From positions 60,176 to 124,175 of the forward strand of contig CAVRIZ010000003.1 of assembly GCA_963721445.1 (NCBI GenBank): DNA of 64,000 bases, read 5' to 3'. Positions 17,926-27,741 of this stretch are shown here, in pieces (the stretch's first letter is position 1; each line of letters begins with the position of its first letter). The translations under genes were made by a program, and so were the position numbers. Source of the DNA: DAIOEK01 sp963721445 (GTDB taxonomy: Bacteria > Chloroflexota > Anaerolineae > Anaerolineales > Anaerolineaceae). Below the pieces are notes generated by a model, which was not told the origin of the DNA, did no database searches, and was given only the letters and a program-made list of their open reading frames with translations.

Positions 17926-19614
17926 CTAGCGTCCTCCACCGGCACAGGCACAGGCGCAGCCGGCGCAGGCACAGGCACATGCACAGGAATGACCGCCGCC
18001 ACCGCCACCGCCGCGATAAGTTGAAGTGGATGGAGGAGGGGGTGGATTGGTTTTATTTGTCACCCCGGAGGTAAAAGCGGTGATATCACCAACGAGATTA
18101 CCAGCAAAGGATTGAACTCCATTGACCATGGAGGCAGCAAAATCCGCTCCAGGCAGGCTGGGTAAGGTGACTGTCACATTACCAGAAGGGACGCCTCCCG
18201 AAGGCATCCCGGAAGAGATTGGTGCTGAAGGCGCATGATAGGTCGGATCAAAATTTCCCCACCACATCGGCACAAAGACCGGACCTGATGAGAAGGTCTC
18301 TTTTGTACGGTCCTGGTAATCCTTGTCCAGCATGGTCCATTCCATATATTCGTCGTACTTCTGACTTTTAATTTCCGGAGTGCCAGCTGCCTGAACCTGT
18401 TCCCACGCCCGTTTATTAATATCCTCATAAAAGGCAATCGTTTCCTTACGGCTAAAACCTTTCATTTTTTCTGAAACGGTCTTGACCAGGGTCACCATTA
18501 CTTCTTGCATAGCTTTTTGTCTTACTTTTCCGGCAGGATTTTTGAATGCGTCCAGGAATTCGACTTCGTAGGGTTGTAGACCTTCCTTACTCTCATTCAA
18601 GACTTTCACTTCCAATGGTTCCTTAGTTACAACCGATACTGTCCCTTTCTTAATTACCCCAAAGAGAACCATAGTCAATATTTTATCCATCGGTTGTTCC
18701 ATCAGAATGGCAGCCTCAACCGCGGTCAATCCCCGTTTGATCCCATGTCCTTCGATGGCAATTTTGGGCGGGAGGTATTGCATTTTTCTCTTTTTCGCAG
18801 CCACTGATGCGGAATAAATAGCAAAACCGAAGATACCTACAAATCCGATGCCGATACAAAGGCATATCAAAATGGACGGATCAAACGAAAAACCTGTGGA
18901 TAGTGATTCCTGAGGGATCACCGCTGCAGGAAAAGCGGCAGAGAACTCATACCGCTGGGCTGCGCTTGCCTGTGAACTCTCCCACACATAGGTAACCCGA
19001 CCTTCATCATCCAGAAAGGAGGCAGGCTCCGCAGCTCCTGGCCAGTCACTCTTCTGCAATTCATATTGTGGTTGATCAGGTGTTACGTCTTTTGGCAGGT
19101 GGAAGGACACTTTTAGATGGGTTAATCCCTGAACAAATTGCGAGCCAAAGAAATTCGGAGCGAATCGAACGCTGGCGTAATTCTGGGTCTCCCCTTTTGA
19201 ATAGGTGTAGTACACCTTTTTTATTCCCTCGACTCTGGCGATCACTGTACCCTGAGCACCAGGTTGAATAGCATCACCATGTAATGCAAGGGTGATTCCG
19301 TTATTGCCACTGGTTAAGTTTTCAGATGATGCCCGGCTGATATCGGTAATTGTCTTTCCATCAACTGAAGCCGAGACATTACTGAGATCAAAATTCCCAT
19401 TTGGCATACCGATATCGACAAAATCAATCGGTGAGGCGGAGGGATCGTTGCTGAAAGTGTAGGTATATTGCAGGGTCAGAGTTCCATCGCTATTAAAGTA
19501 GGCATCTACAATCGATTCAGGAACCGAAAAACGATAGGTCTGCGCAAGGGCGGGAGAAAAAACAAGGGCGACAACCAGGAGAGTTAAGATAAAGCTGCCA
19601 AGGATCTTTTTCAT
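17926..19614 (-). CDS. DUF2207-like membrane protein with Gly7/Cys-Ala repeat C-terminus
   Basis: 562 residues. A Sec signal peptide (to ALAQ near residue 25) precedes an extracytoplasmic beta-rich domain (26-235). One membrane helix (about 250-272, ILICLCIGIGFVGIFGFAIY) follows, then a cytoplasmic region of about 270 residues with a winged-helix-like segment (TAVEAAILMEQPMDKILTM), as in DUF2207/TIGR04222-like proteins. The last 30 residues are a Pro run, seven Gly, HS, then CACACACA, G, CACACA and GGGR: seven cysteines at every second position. Start has GGAGG upstream. It is sandwiched between a zinc-ribbon membrane protein and the radical SAM enzyme with only 6 bases to the latter. The tail looks like a modification target or metal-binding strip; which is unknown. 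Confidence 0.8.
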   Translation of the reverse strand: MKKILGSFILTLLVVALVFSPALAQTYRFSVPESIVDAYFNSDGTLTLQYTYTFSNDPSASPIDFVDIGMPNGNFDLSNVSASVDGKTITDISRASSENLTSGNNGITLALHGDAIQPGAQGTVIARVEGIKKVYYTYSKGETQNYASVRFAPNFFGSQFVQGLTHLKVSFHLPKDVTPDQPQYELQKSDWPGAAEPASFLDDEGRVTYVWESSQASAAQRYEFSAAFPAAVIPQESLSTGFSFDPSILICLCIGIGFVGIFGFAIYSASVAAKKRKMQYLPPKIAIEGHGIKRGLTAVEAAILMEQPMDKILTMVLFGVIKKGTVSVVTKEPLEVKVLNESKEGLQPYEVEFLDAFKNPAGKVRQKAMQEVMVTLVKTVSEKMKGFSRKETIAFYEDINKRAWEQVQAAGTPEIKSQKYDEYMEWTMLDKDYQDRTKETFSSGPVFVPMWWGNFDPTYHAPSAPISSGMPSGGVPSGNVTVTLPSLPGADFAASMVNGVQSFAGNLVGDITAFTSGVTNKTNPPPPPSTSTYRGGGGGGGHSCACACACAGCACACAGGGR

Positions 19615-19651
19615 TCTCTTACATCCTCCAATTGATTAATATACGAAGGAT

Positions 19652-20005
19652 TTACCATTTAGGTTCTTCGGTAAGTTGGTAGGTAGTATGACAATACGGG
19701 CAGGTAACCACCGGCGCACCGGCAACCAGGGTAACATTTTCAGGTGCCAAAGCCCCTCCGCAAGATTGACACTTCATACCTTCCATCTTGACATCCCCGG
19801 GCAGGTCAATATTTACGGTCACATTGCTTGTCTCCGGGGGAGCCGGTTTGCGAAACGAGAAGAAGGCAAGTGCGAAACAGATCAATAATAGAATGATTCC
19901 GGTAATTAGATTTCCGGGGTTTCCCTGTGCGCTAAACGCGCTCAAAACAAAAAGAACCCCGAACACAAAAAACAAAACAGCTCCAAATTTCCCAATAGTT
20001 TTCAT
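19652..20005 (-). CDS. Small membrane protein with C-terminal zinc ribbon
   Basis: 117 residues. Two membrane helices (about 8-27 and 34-50) are followed by a linker and a zinc ribbon, CQSCGG ... CPYCHTTY, with two CxxC knuckles near residues 79-105. The ribbon should face the cytoplasm. ATG 20005 has AAGGAG 9 bases upstream. It is the first gene of the operon leading to the Cys-Ala tailed membrane protein and the radical SAM genes, 37 bases ahead of the next start. Ribbons of this sort bind partner proteins or nucleic acid; here a membrane scaffold role for the modification system is plausible but unproven. Confidence 0.75.
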   Translation of the reverse strand: MKTIGKFGAVLFFVFGVLFVLSAFSAQGNPGNLITGIILLLICFALAFFSFRKPAPPETSNVTVNIDLPGDVKMEGMKCQSCGGALAPENVTLVAGAPVVTCPYCHTTYQLTEEPKW

Positions 20006-20106
20006 ACTTTAAACTCCTTGATTGACGCGGACGGATTCACGGTTAAAATTTGCTTAAATTATACAGTAGGAATACGAGTATCTTTTTCGATTCGAGGATA
20101 GAAGTT

Positions 20107-22124
20107 ATGGAAATTCCCACCGAGATTCAAGAGTTACGCCAGCTGATTCAATATCACAATTATTTATATCACGTGATGGATGCTCCTGTCATTAGTGACC
20201 TGGAATTCGATCGGCTGTTAAATCGCCTAAAAGAAATAGAAGCTGAACATCCTGAATGGATCACCCCGGATTCTCCTACCCAAAGAGCTGGAGGAGCTAT
20301 CATCGAAAAATTTTCAAAAGTGGTCCATCCATCCCCCATATTAAGTCTTGCCAACTCGTTCAGTGCGGAAGACATTCGGGATTGGTACAACCGAATCTGT
20401 AAACTAAATCCTGACGTGGCCAAATCCAAATTTGTGGTTGAACCAAAAATTGATGGATTGACAGTCGTCTTACACTACACGGGCGGTATCTTTACGCAAG
20501 GCGCAACACGCGGCGATGGTATCGCAGGGGAAGATATCACAAGTAACCTGAAAACGATTCGAGCCTTGCCATTAAAAATCCCTGTCCATCCTGATCGGAT
20601 CACTGCTCCTGCTGAACTCGTTGTTAGAGGTGAAGCGTTTATTTTTTCCAAAGATTTTGATACCCTCAACGAAAAAATGGTGGAACGAGGAGAAAAGACC
20701 TACTTGAATCCGCGTAATACAGCAGCTGGTTCCCTCCGTCAATTGGATCCAGCTCTCACAGCCACACGTCCGCTAACGCTTCTGGTCTATCAAATCGTAA
20801 AGATCAACGGTTCCGCTCCAATAACGCAATGGGAGTTGTTGTCGATGCTAAGCGATCTTGGTTTCCCGGTCACGAAATCGGCGGTACTTGTGCGATTCCA
20901 TCGAGGACGCAATCCGGGTCTGTGTAAACGCAAATGAAACACGCGATCAGATCCCATTTGAAATTGATGGGATGGTCATCAAGATAAATGATCTTTCGGT
21001 GAGCGAATCGCTTGGATTTCGTCGGAAAAGATCCCAGGGGAGCGATGGCTTACAAATTCCCAGCGCGTGAGGTCACAACAGTATTGAACGAAATTCGAGT
21101 CAACGTAGGTAGAACGGGAGTTCTCACTCCATATGCCGTATTGGAACCAGTCGAAATTGGTGGGGTGGTGGTAAGGCAAGCCACATTACATAATTTTGAC
21201 TACATCACTGAGAAAGATATCCGGGAAGGCGACCATGTGTTGATCAAACGGGCTGGAGACGTGATACCATACGTCATCGGACCGATTCTTCCTCTACGCA
21301 ACGGTACCGAATCGCCATTTATTCCACCCGAGCAATGCCCAGTCTGCGGGACACCGACTGAACATCTCGAAGGAGAGATTGCCTGGTATTGCGTAAATGC
21401 ATCCTGTCCTGCGCAGCTTGTCCGAAATCTGGAACATTTTGTTTCCCGGGAAGCCATGGACATTGAAGGAATGGGTATCCGCATAGTGGAACAGCTTGCT
21501 GCAGCAGGTATCCTGAAAGACCTGGCTGATATCTATTATCTGACCAGGGAAAAGTTACTCCAGCTCGAGGGATTTGGAGAAAAGAAAGCAGACAATCTGA
21601 TATCGGCCATCGAGACATCGAAACAACAACCGTTAGCACGCCTAATAACCGCTCTTGGAATCAAAGGGATTGGTGAGGTCTCTGCACTAGATTTAGCCAG
21701 ACACTACTCCAGCCTGGAAGCTATTTCTCAAGTAGGATTGGACGAATTTCAAAATATTGAAGGTATCGGACCAAATACAGCTCAATCGTTATATGATTGG
21801 TTTCGCAGAAATGAGAATTTAACTGTTGTGAATAAGCTTAATGAGGCTGGAGTAAGGACTTATTCTGATATTCAAAATTCAGCTGAAAACACTAAAAAAT
21901 CTGCTAACGGAATGACTTTTGTGATTACAGGAACGTTACCTTCCCTTAGTCGAGATGAAGCGAAAGAATTAATCGTTAAGAATGGGGGTAAGGTATCGGA
22001 TAGCGTGAGCAATAAAACCACTTACCTGGTTTTAGGAGAGAACGCCGGTTCGAAACTGGATAAAGCTCGCCAATTAGGGGTAAAAACCATTAGTGAGGCC
22101 GAATTACTGGAACTCCTCCACTAA
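20107..22124 (+). CDS. ligA: NAD-dependent DNA ligase (two frameshifts)
   Basis: Three frames together cover a complete LigA of about 670 residues. The first frame (to about 20,880) carries the Ia domain (YHNYLYHV) and the adenylation site VVEPKIDG with the nucleotide-accepting Lys. A short middle frame carries QIPFEIDGMVIKI. The third (from about 21,030) has the OB fold, a Cys4 zinc finger (CPVCGT ... CVNASCPAQL), helix-hairpin-helix motifs and a C-terminal BRCT domain. ATG 20107 has GAGG upstream; an earlier frame-consistent start is less likely. LigA seals nicks in replication and repair and is essential in bacteria, so the two breaks near 20,880 and 21,030 are almost surely sequence errors. 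Confidence 0.93.
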
Positions 22125-22149
22125 TCTGAGTAAACAGGTAGAGGATAAG

Positions 22150-23101
22150 ATGTCGAATATTTCGAAAGTTAAGATTGCAATTGTAGGGGTTGGGAATGTC
22201 GGCGCAACATTCGCCTATGCTTTGATGCAAAGCAGCATAGCCAGTGAGATCGTATTAATTGATGCGAACCGAACGAAAGCGGAAGGAGAGGCAATGGATT
22301 TGAACCATGCCATGTCTTTCTCACCACCCGTCAGAATCTGGGCTGGAGAATTTGAGGATTGTAAGGGCGCAGCGATCATCGTTGTGACAGCTGGTGCCAA
22401 TCAAAAACCTGGTGAAACTCGGCTAGATCTGGTTCAGAAAAATACGGCTATCTTTCAAACCATAATTCCACAAATTACAGCCAACAATACAGATGGAATT
22501 CTATTAATCGCCACGAACCCAGTTGACATCCTCAGCTATGTTTCCTGGAAGGTCAGTGGTTTACCCAGCCATCAAGTATTCGGATCTGGAACCATATTAG
22601 ACACAGCCAGATTTCGATTTCTGATAAGTCAACACGCCGAAGTGGACCCGCGAAGTGTCCATGCATTTATTATCGGTGAGCACGGTGACAGCGAAGTGCC
22701 TGTATGGTCTCTGGCAAACATCGCTGGAATGCGGTTGGAGGATTATTGCAGAGCTAATTGCTCCAATTTCGATCCTGAGGTTTGGAAAAAGATATTTCAA
22801 GGAGACGAAAGACGCAGCTTACCAGATCATTCAACGCAAAGGCGCCACGTATTACGCTGTTGCCAATGGGTTGCTTCGCATCTGCGAAGCCATATTGAGG
22901 GACCAGAATACCGTTCTATCCATCTCAACTCTGGTAAATCCTGGGGAGAAACTTGGGGAAGTCTACCTAAGCATTCCAAGTGTCATCGGGAGAAGGGGTA
23001 TTATTCGCACATTGAAACTTGATTTATCACCTGACGAACATCACGGACTAGTCCAATCTGCGTCCATTCTGCGTGACACCCTCAGGGAAGTTGGTTATTG
23101 A
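22150..23101 (+). CDS. ldh: L-lactate dehydrogenase (frameshifted)
   Basis: Two frames make one enzyme of about 316 residues. The N-terminal Rossmann fold has VGVGNVGATFAYAL and VLIDAN. The loop GANQKPGETRLDL has Gln before Lys-Pro, the residue that favours lactate over malate, and the active-site IIGEHGDSEVPVWS follows. The break is near 22,797, where KKIF in one frame continues as KETKDAAYQII in the next. It interconverts pyruvate and L-lactate with NADH, fitting a fermentative lifestyle. ATG 22150 follows GAGGATAAG. It begins 25 bases after ligA. Homology to LDH/MDH is certain; LDH rather than MDH rests on the substrate loop. Confidence 0.88.
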
Positions 23102-23134
23102 TTCTAGATTGCTAGAATTGAACTTAGATTGGCA

Positions 23135-24052
23135 CTATCTAATCTCAATTGGATGTTCTGTTATTAATTGTTTGGCCATTGCAAGTGCCCCTAGACTACC
23201 GGATTGATTACCTAATCGTGGCAAAATAATATAATCACCGATAGCCTCAGATAGCTGAGGTGATTGAACGTAACCATTGAGCACGTGCAGAACTTCAGTC
23301 CGAATTTTTTCGATCAAACCGTGGTGTTCTGAGACTCCTCCGCCAAAAACAATCCGATAAGGTGAATAGGTTAAGATTATATTGGCAATCGCCAAGGCGT
23401 TGTAATGCGCTTCAATATCCCAGGCGGGGTGATCATCAGGGATGTCCTGTCCGGAAATTCCCCATCTTGCCTTCATGGATGGACCGGATGCTAGTCCCTC
23501 CCAACAGTCTTTATGATACGGACAGATTCCAGGAAAAGGATCTCCCACCAAATCATGTGGGATGAACATATGACCTGCTTCAGCGTGTACCAGTCCATGA
23601 ACAGGTTTTCCATTCACAATGACACCTACACCGATCCCCGTGCCGACGGTAACATAAACAAAAGGATCCAGCTTCTTAGTAGAGTGATCACAGGATAACT
23701 CTCCAAATGCGGCTGCATTAACATCGGTGTCAAAAACTATAGGTACTTGTACGCTTTTTTGGATTATTCCGCATAAATCAAAATTATCCCACCCGGGTTT
23801 TGGAGTTGATGTGATAAATCCATAGGTCGGTGAGCTTTTATCCAGGTCAATCGGACCGAAGGAACCGATACCGATCGCAGCAAGTTTTCCCTTGGATCTA
23901 TACGGCTGAAAGAAATGGATCACCCTTTCGATAGTCTCTTCAGGAGATGTAGTTAGAAAGCGGACTTCGCAATCAATCTGGTCTATACCCGTTCCAATAA
24001 CACAAACAAATTTCGTTCCACCAGCCTCAATCCCACCATACAGCTTTTCCAT
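23135..24052 (-). CDS. ROK-family sugar kinase, probably fructokinase
   Basis: 305 residues. GGIEAGGTKFVC is the ATP phosphate loop, and VTVGTGIGVGVIVNG a second glycine-rich site. The zinc signature HMFIP ... CPYHKDCWEGLASGPS follows the fructokinase/ScrK-Mak subgroup. ATG 24052 has GAGG 5-6 bases upstream. It runs against lactate dehydrogenase and stands alone, with its own terminator-free 3' end facing that gene. It probably feeds fructose or a related hexose into glycolysis. Confidence 0.87.
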   Translation of the reverse strand: MEKLYGGIEAGGTKFVCVIGTGIDQIDCEVRFLTTSPEETIERVIHFFQPYRSKGKLAAIGIGSFGPIDLDKSSPTYGFITSTPKPGWDNFDLCGIIQKSVQVPIVFDTDVNAAAFGELSCDHSTKKLDPFVYVTVGTGIGVGVIVNGKPVHGLVHAEAGHMFIPHDLVGDPFPGICPYHKDCWEGLASGPSMKARWGISGQDIPDDHPAWDIEAHYNALAIANIILTYSPYRIVFGGGVSEHHGLIEKIRTEVLHVLNGYVQSPQLSEAIGDYIILPRLGNQSGSLGALAMAKQLITEHPIEIR

Positions 24053-24133
24053 AAATACCTCAAAATTGAGGACAATACTTCTAACTTCCTCAATCTATTC
24101 GTATTGTATACCAGGATCATATTTTTTGGTAAC

Positions 24134-24174
24134 AATAAAGGGCTGAGTGGTTTGTACCAAAACAGCCCTTTATT
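24134..24174 (-). terminator. Terminator of the B12-binding radical SAM gene
   Basis: AATAAAGGGCTG pairs with CAGCCCTTTATT just beyond the stop at 24181 on the minus strand. The T-rich tail is part of the stem. Confidence 0.7.
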
Positions 24175-24180
24175 TCTTAG

Positions 24181-25734
24181 TTACTTATAGATTGGATTGC
24201 GTTGAATTCCGGAAGTGGACCGAATTGTAATTGGGATGCTTTCAGCTACTGGATACGTTTTTATATGTTCGAGACTTATTTTCCGGAAATGATACGCATA
24301 TACCGTCATGGTAATCGCCAGGGGCAGTTTGGAGGGATATTTTTTTAGCGTTGAGTATATTAATTTCCAATAATGGGGAGCAGTTTCTTTTACCAGGCCA
24401 ATCCAGAAAACTGTACGGAGGAGAGCTTTGATCTCTGTCCATGTCAACGCTACTGGGGCGGTCTTCGCCTGGAAATGATCTAAAAGGATTTGAATTCGCT
24501 TATATACTTCATCCGGTTGGAAAAGTTTCCGCACAAGTGCCTGATAGCCGCTTTTTAATGCACGGATATCCATCCGGGGTATTACGTTCGTGCCACCATC
24601 CCCATTGTCTCCGGAGAAACCAACAGATATCCTGCCTTCAGATTTCAACCGTCGATAAAGCTCTGTTCCCGCAGGAGCCTGGAGCAAACCTACCATTGCA
24701 GTCACTATACCTGATTCCTGGATGAAGTCAAACTGACGTTGGAATATGTTACTCGTGTCACTGTCAAATCCAACGATAAAACCAGCCATGACTTGCAATC
24801 CACTCCTTTCCAATTTATGGACGTTATCGAGCAGATTTCTGCGGGAATTCTGAGATTTGTGGCATTCCACCAATCCTTCTTCACTTGGTGTTTCAATACC
24901 GATGAATACCGATGTGAAACCAGCATCAGTCATTAATTGGACCAGGGCATCATCGTCAGCCAGATTGATGGATGCTTCAGTAATAAAATTGCACCCCTTC
25001 TTATCCTTCTTCCATTCGATCATCGCCGGCAAGATTTCTTCTTTCAGGAATTTCTTGTTCCCAATAAAGTTGTCGTCGACGACAAAGATATTCCGTCTCC
25101 AGCCAAGTTGATACAGGTAATCGAGTTCAGCGATAAACTGATCGGTTGATTTTACCCGGGGACGATGACCAAACAAGGCCGTCACATTGCAGAAATCACA
25201 ATGATATGGGCATCCGCGAGAAAATTGGACGCTCATTGCATCATATTGATCCATTTTTAGAAGCTCAAATCTGGGTAATGGCGCTTCTTCAATCTCGCAT
25301 AAGTCTTCAGTTTGATATACCCGATTGGGAATTCCGTTCTCAAAATCAGCCAGGAAACGGTGGAACGTAATCTCACCTTCATTCAAGATCAGATGATCCA
25401 CGTCCTGGAATTCGTCTGGTTCACATGTGAATAATGGACCGCCGGCAACTACTTTCTTCCCAAGGGAATGGCAATGATCAACGATTTTCCTTACCGACTC
25501 TCGCTGAATTGTCATGGCACTGAGCAGAATGAGGTCAGCCCATTGAATATCTTTGTCTTTTAGGTCTTCAATATTAACGTCAATTAGTTTTGTATTCCAA
25601 TTTTTTGGCAGCATCGCAGCGATCGTGACCAGTCCTAACGGGGGATTGGCAGCCTTTTTATCAATAAACTTGATCGCGTGTTTAAAACTCCAAAAAGTAT
25701 CAGGAAATTTCGGATATACCAACAAGATATTCAT
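24181..25734 (-). CDS. B12-binding radical SAM protein with DUF4070-like C-terminus
   Basis: 517 residues. Residues 1-140 form a cobalamin-binding Rossmann-like domain (ILLVYPKFP, NPPLGLVTIAAMLP). The radical SAM core follows with RGCPYHCDFCNVTALFG (CxxxCxxC near residue 180) and a TIM barrel ending near VMAGFIVGFDSDT. The C-terminal 150 residues match the DUF4070 pattern found in a large group of environmental radical SAM proteins. ATG follows GGAGGGACG. It is flanked by unrelated genes, so no pathway can be inferred. Such enzymes often methylate unactivated carbons, but many of this subgroup have no known substrate. Confidence 0.87.
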   Translation of the reverse strand: MNILLVYPKFPDTFWSFKHAIKFIDKKAANPPLGLVTIAAMLPKNWNTKLIDVNIEDLKDKDIQWADLILLSAMTIQRESVRKIVDHCHSLGKKVVAGGPLFTCEPDEFQDVDHLILNEGEITFHRFLADFENGIPNRVYQTEDLCEIEEAPLPRFELLKMDQYDAMSVQFSRGCPYHCDFCNVTALFGHRPRVKSTDQFIAELDYLYQLGWRRNIFVVDDNFIGNKKFLKEEILPAMIEWKKDKKGCNFITEASINLADDDALVQLMTDAGFTSVFIGIETPSEEGLVECHKSQNSRRNLLDNVHKLERSGLQVMAGFIVGFDSDTSNIFQRQFDFIQESGIVTAMVGLLQAPAGTELYRRLKSEGRISVGFSGDNGDGGTNVIPRMDIRALKSGYQALVRKLFQPDEVYKRIQILLDHFQAKTAPVALTWTEIKALLRTVFWIGLVKETAPHYWKLIYSTLKKYPSKLPLAITMTVYAYHFRKISLEHIKTYPVAESIPITIRSTSGIQRNPIYK

Positions 25735-25855
25735 CGTCCCTCCAATAAGCGTATTTCAATTACCTAACCATAACCTGCCTGGACCCTTTTTTTATGTACA
25801 CTTGGGTAGAACTTCGGCAGTGATTTTCTAGTACTTAAGATATTACCGGTCATAT

Positions 25856-25891
25856 GACTGTGGGGGTGGGGCGGATGCTATAATTAATCGC
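25856..25891 (+). promoter_or_regulatory. Extended -10 promoter, probably leaderless
   Basis: TGCTATAAT ends at 25884, seven bases before the ATG at 25892, and no ribosome site lies between. A weak -35 (ATGACT) lies 19 bases upstream. Transcription would start at or next to the ATG, giving a leaderless message for the histidine kinase. Confidence 0.6.
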
Positions 25892-27079
25892 ATGGATTTA
25901 CACGCACGTAGATACTCCAGTAGTTTAGGAACCACTCTAGCATTCGCTATCGTTGTTATGGGGGTCTTTCTCTCTATTTTTGTGACGTTAAGGGAAATAA
26001 CCAGTCTGGTTATTGCAGTTATTGTTATCGCAGGGATAACGTATGTATTAATGGGGATCTACGGCTTTTCCATCGTATCCCGGGTCAATAATCAACTTCT
26101 CCATCATTCCTATTTTGTCCTCCAATTGATTTTAGGAGCGATCATCGTCTTTCTCAGCAAAGGGATCGGTGTTAGCGTCATCATCCTTTTCCCATTGATT
26201 GGTCAAACTGTAATGATCTTGCCCCCGAGGTCGATGATCGCGGTAAATGGCTTGATAGTTTTAACGTACATTTCGATCCTGGTCTTTTATAGCAGTGACT
26301 GGAGTCGTCTCTGGAATAGTGTCCCATGGTATCTGGCGGGGCAGTTATTCATTATAATTTTCCTTCAAACAACCATCGAAGAAGATAGGGCGCACGCAGA
26401 CAATCTTCGTTTACTCACAGAGTTGGAAGAAGTAAATAAAAACCTGAAGGAATACGCGGATCAGGTGGAAGAATTGACCATCACAAGAGAGCGGAACCGG
26501 ATCGCGAGAGAAATTCACGATGGGGTAGGCCATTACCTGACGGTGATCCATATGCAAATCCAGGCTGCTTTAGCTGTGATGGATACAAAACCAGACCGAT
26601 CGCGTGAAACTTTAGATCGGGCGGCAAACCAGGCCAAGGAAGCATTAAGGGAAATTCGAAATTCGATCTCTCTATTGCGCGAGCTGCCAGAGGACAATCC
26701 GAGCCTTGAAGTTAAGATCTCACGATTATTGAAGCAATTAGATGACAGCACAATGACCGCATTATATGAACATATCGGCGACCCAATCGTATTACCGACT
26801 CAATATGAGCATACAATTTATCGGACCATTCAAGAAGGCATTCAAAATTGTCTTAAACACGCAGAGGCGAAGCACCTTTGGATAATTTTGGACACATCAG
26901 ATTCTCATTCTGTAAAACTAATTATCCGGGATGATGGACATGGTGCCCAATTAAATTCAGCCGGGTTCGGATTAACGGGTCTGGGAGAGAGAGTTCGATT
27001 ACAAAAAGGTCAGTTCATCGCCGGGAATCATCCTGACGGTGGTTTTTATATATCTGTAGAGGTTCCATATGAGCGATGA
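25892..27079 (+). CDS. NarL-type sensor histidine kinase
   Basis: 395 residues. Five or six membrane helices (residues 12-160) lie before a coiled coil (165-205). Then comes the HisKA_3 dimerisation box RNRIAREIHDGVGHYLT with the phosphoacceptor His, and a HATPase domain with IIRDDGHGAQ and GFGLTGLGERV. It overlaps the response-regulator gene by 11 bases, the usual arrangement of a pair. No extracytoplasmic sensor domain is evident, so it probably senses through the membrane region. The signal is unknown. Confidence 0.92.
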   Translation: MDLHARRYSSSLGTTLAFAIVVMGVFLSIFVTLREITSLVIAVIVIAGITYVLMGIYGFSIVSRVNNQLLHHSYFVLQLILGAIIVFLSKGIGVSVIILFPLIGQTVMILPPRSMIAVNGLIVLTYISILVFYSSDWSRLWNSVPWYLAGQLFIIIFLQTTIEEDRAHADNLRLLTELEEVNKNLKEYADQVEELTITRERNRIAREIHDGVGHYLTVIHMQIQAALAVMDTKPDRSRETLDRAANQAKEALREIRNSISLLRELPEDNPSLEVKISRLLKQLDDSTMTALYEHIGDPIVLPTQYEHTIYRTIQEGIQNCLKHAEAKHLWIILDTSDSHSVKLIIRDDGHGAQLNSAGFGLTGLGERVRLQKGQFIAGNHPDGGFYISVEVPYER

Positions 27080-27740
27080 ATTGAGAATTCTAATAGTTGA
27101 CGATCAGGTTCTTTTCAGAGAAGCGTTGAATACCCTGCTATCTGTCCATTCAGAATTTGTTGTGGTTGGTGAGGCAGGGAATGGACAGGAAGCACTGGAT
27201 ATCCTACTGGTCGAAAAACCCGATATCGTTCTCATGGATCTCAGGATGCCCATTATGGATGGGGTGGAAGCAACCCGAAAAATGGTTGAGTTGTACCCGG
27301 CAATTAGAGTCATTATATTAACCACATTTGATGATAATGACGATGTGATCAATGCACTGCGAGCCGGGGCAGTTGGATATCTGATGAAAGATGTGACATC
27401 TGAGAAGTTGTTCGAGGCGATAAATTCCGCATATAGAGGAGAGTACTTTCTACTGCCTTCCATTACCGCCAAAGTGGTTAACGAGCTAACCAGGATTCAG
27501 GATACATCCAGTAGGGGAACTACTCCGCCACATCCTGAATTGATTGAACCGCTATCTCCTCGTGAATTGGAAATACTTAATTTGGTGGCAAAAGGTTTAA
27601 ATAATCGAGAGATTGCCGGGCAATTAGTGATCACTGAAGGTACAGTCAAGAACCATTTATCGAATATTCTCGGAAAATTAGGCGCTCGAGACCGGATGCA
27701 AGCAGTTCTTAAAGCCAAAGAATACCGGGTCCTTGTCTGA
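27069..27740 (+). CDS. NarL/LuxR-type response regulator
   Basis: 223 residues. The receiver domain (1-125) has the acidic pair VDDQ, the phosphoacceptor Asp in IVLMDLRMP and the conserved Thr/Lys (LTTFDDND, YLMKD). The C-terminal LuxR helix-turn-helix has LSPRELEILNLVAKGLNNREIA and VKNHLSNILGKLG. It is translated from inside the kinase 3' end and overlaps the start region of the downstream membrane protein, which is a likely target or accessory. Confidence 0.94.
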   Translation: MSDELRILIVDDQVLFREALNTLLSVHSEFVVVGEAGNGQEALDILLVEKPDIVLMDLRMPIMDGVEATRKMVELYPAIRVIILTTFDDNDDVINALRAGAVGYLMKDVTSEKLFEAINSAYRGEYFLLPSITAKVVNELTRIQDTSSRGTTPPHPELIEPLSPRELEILNLVAKGLNNREIAGQLVITEGTVKNHLSNILGKLGARDRMQAVLKAKEYRVLV

Positions 27741-27741
27741 A

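Noticed and set aside
22790..22805. Programmed frameshift in lactate dehydrogenase
   Set aside because: No slippery heptamer or downstream structure is apparent, and similar breaks occur in many unrelated genes here.
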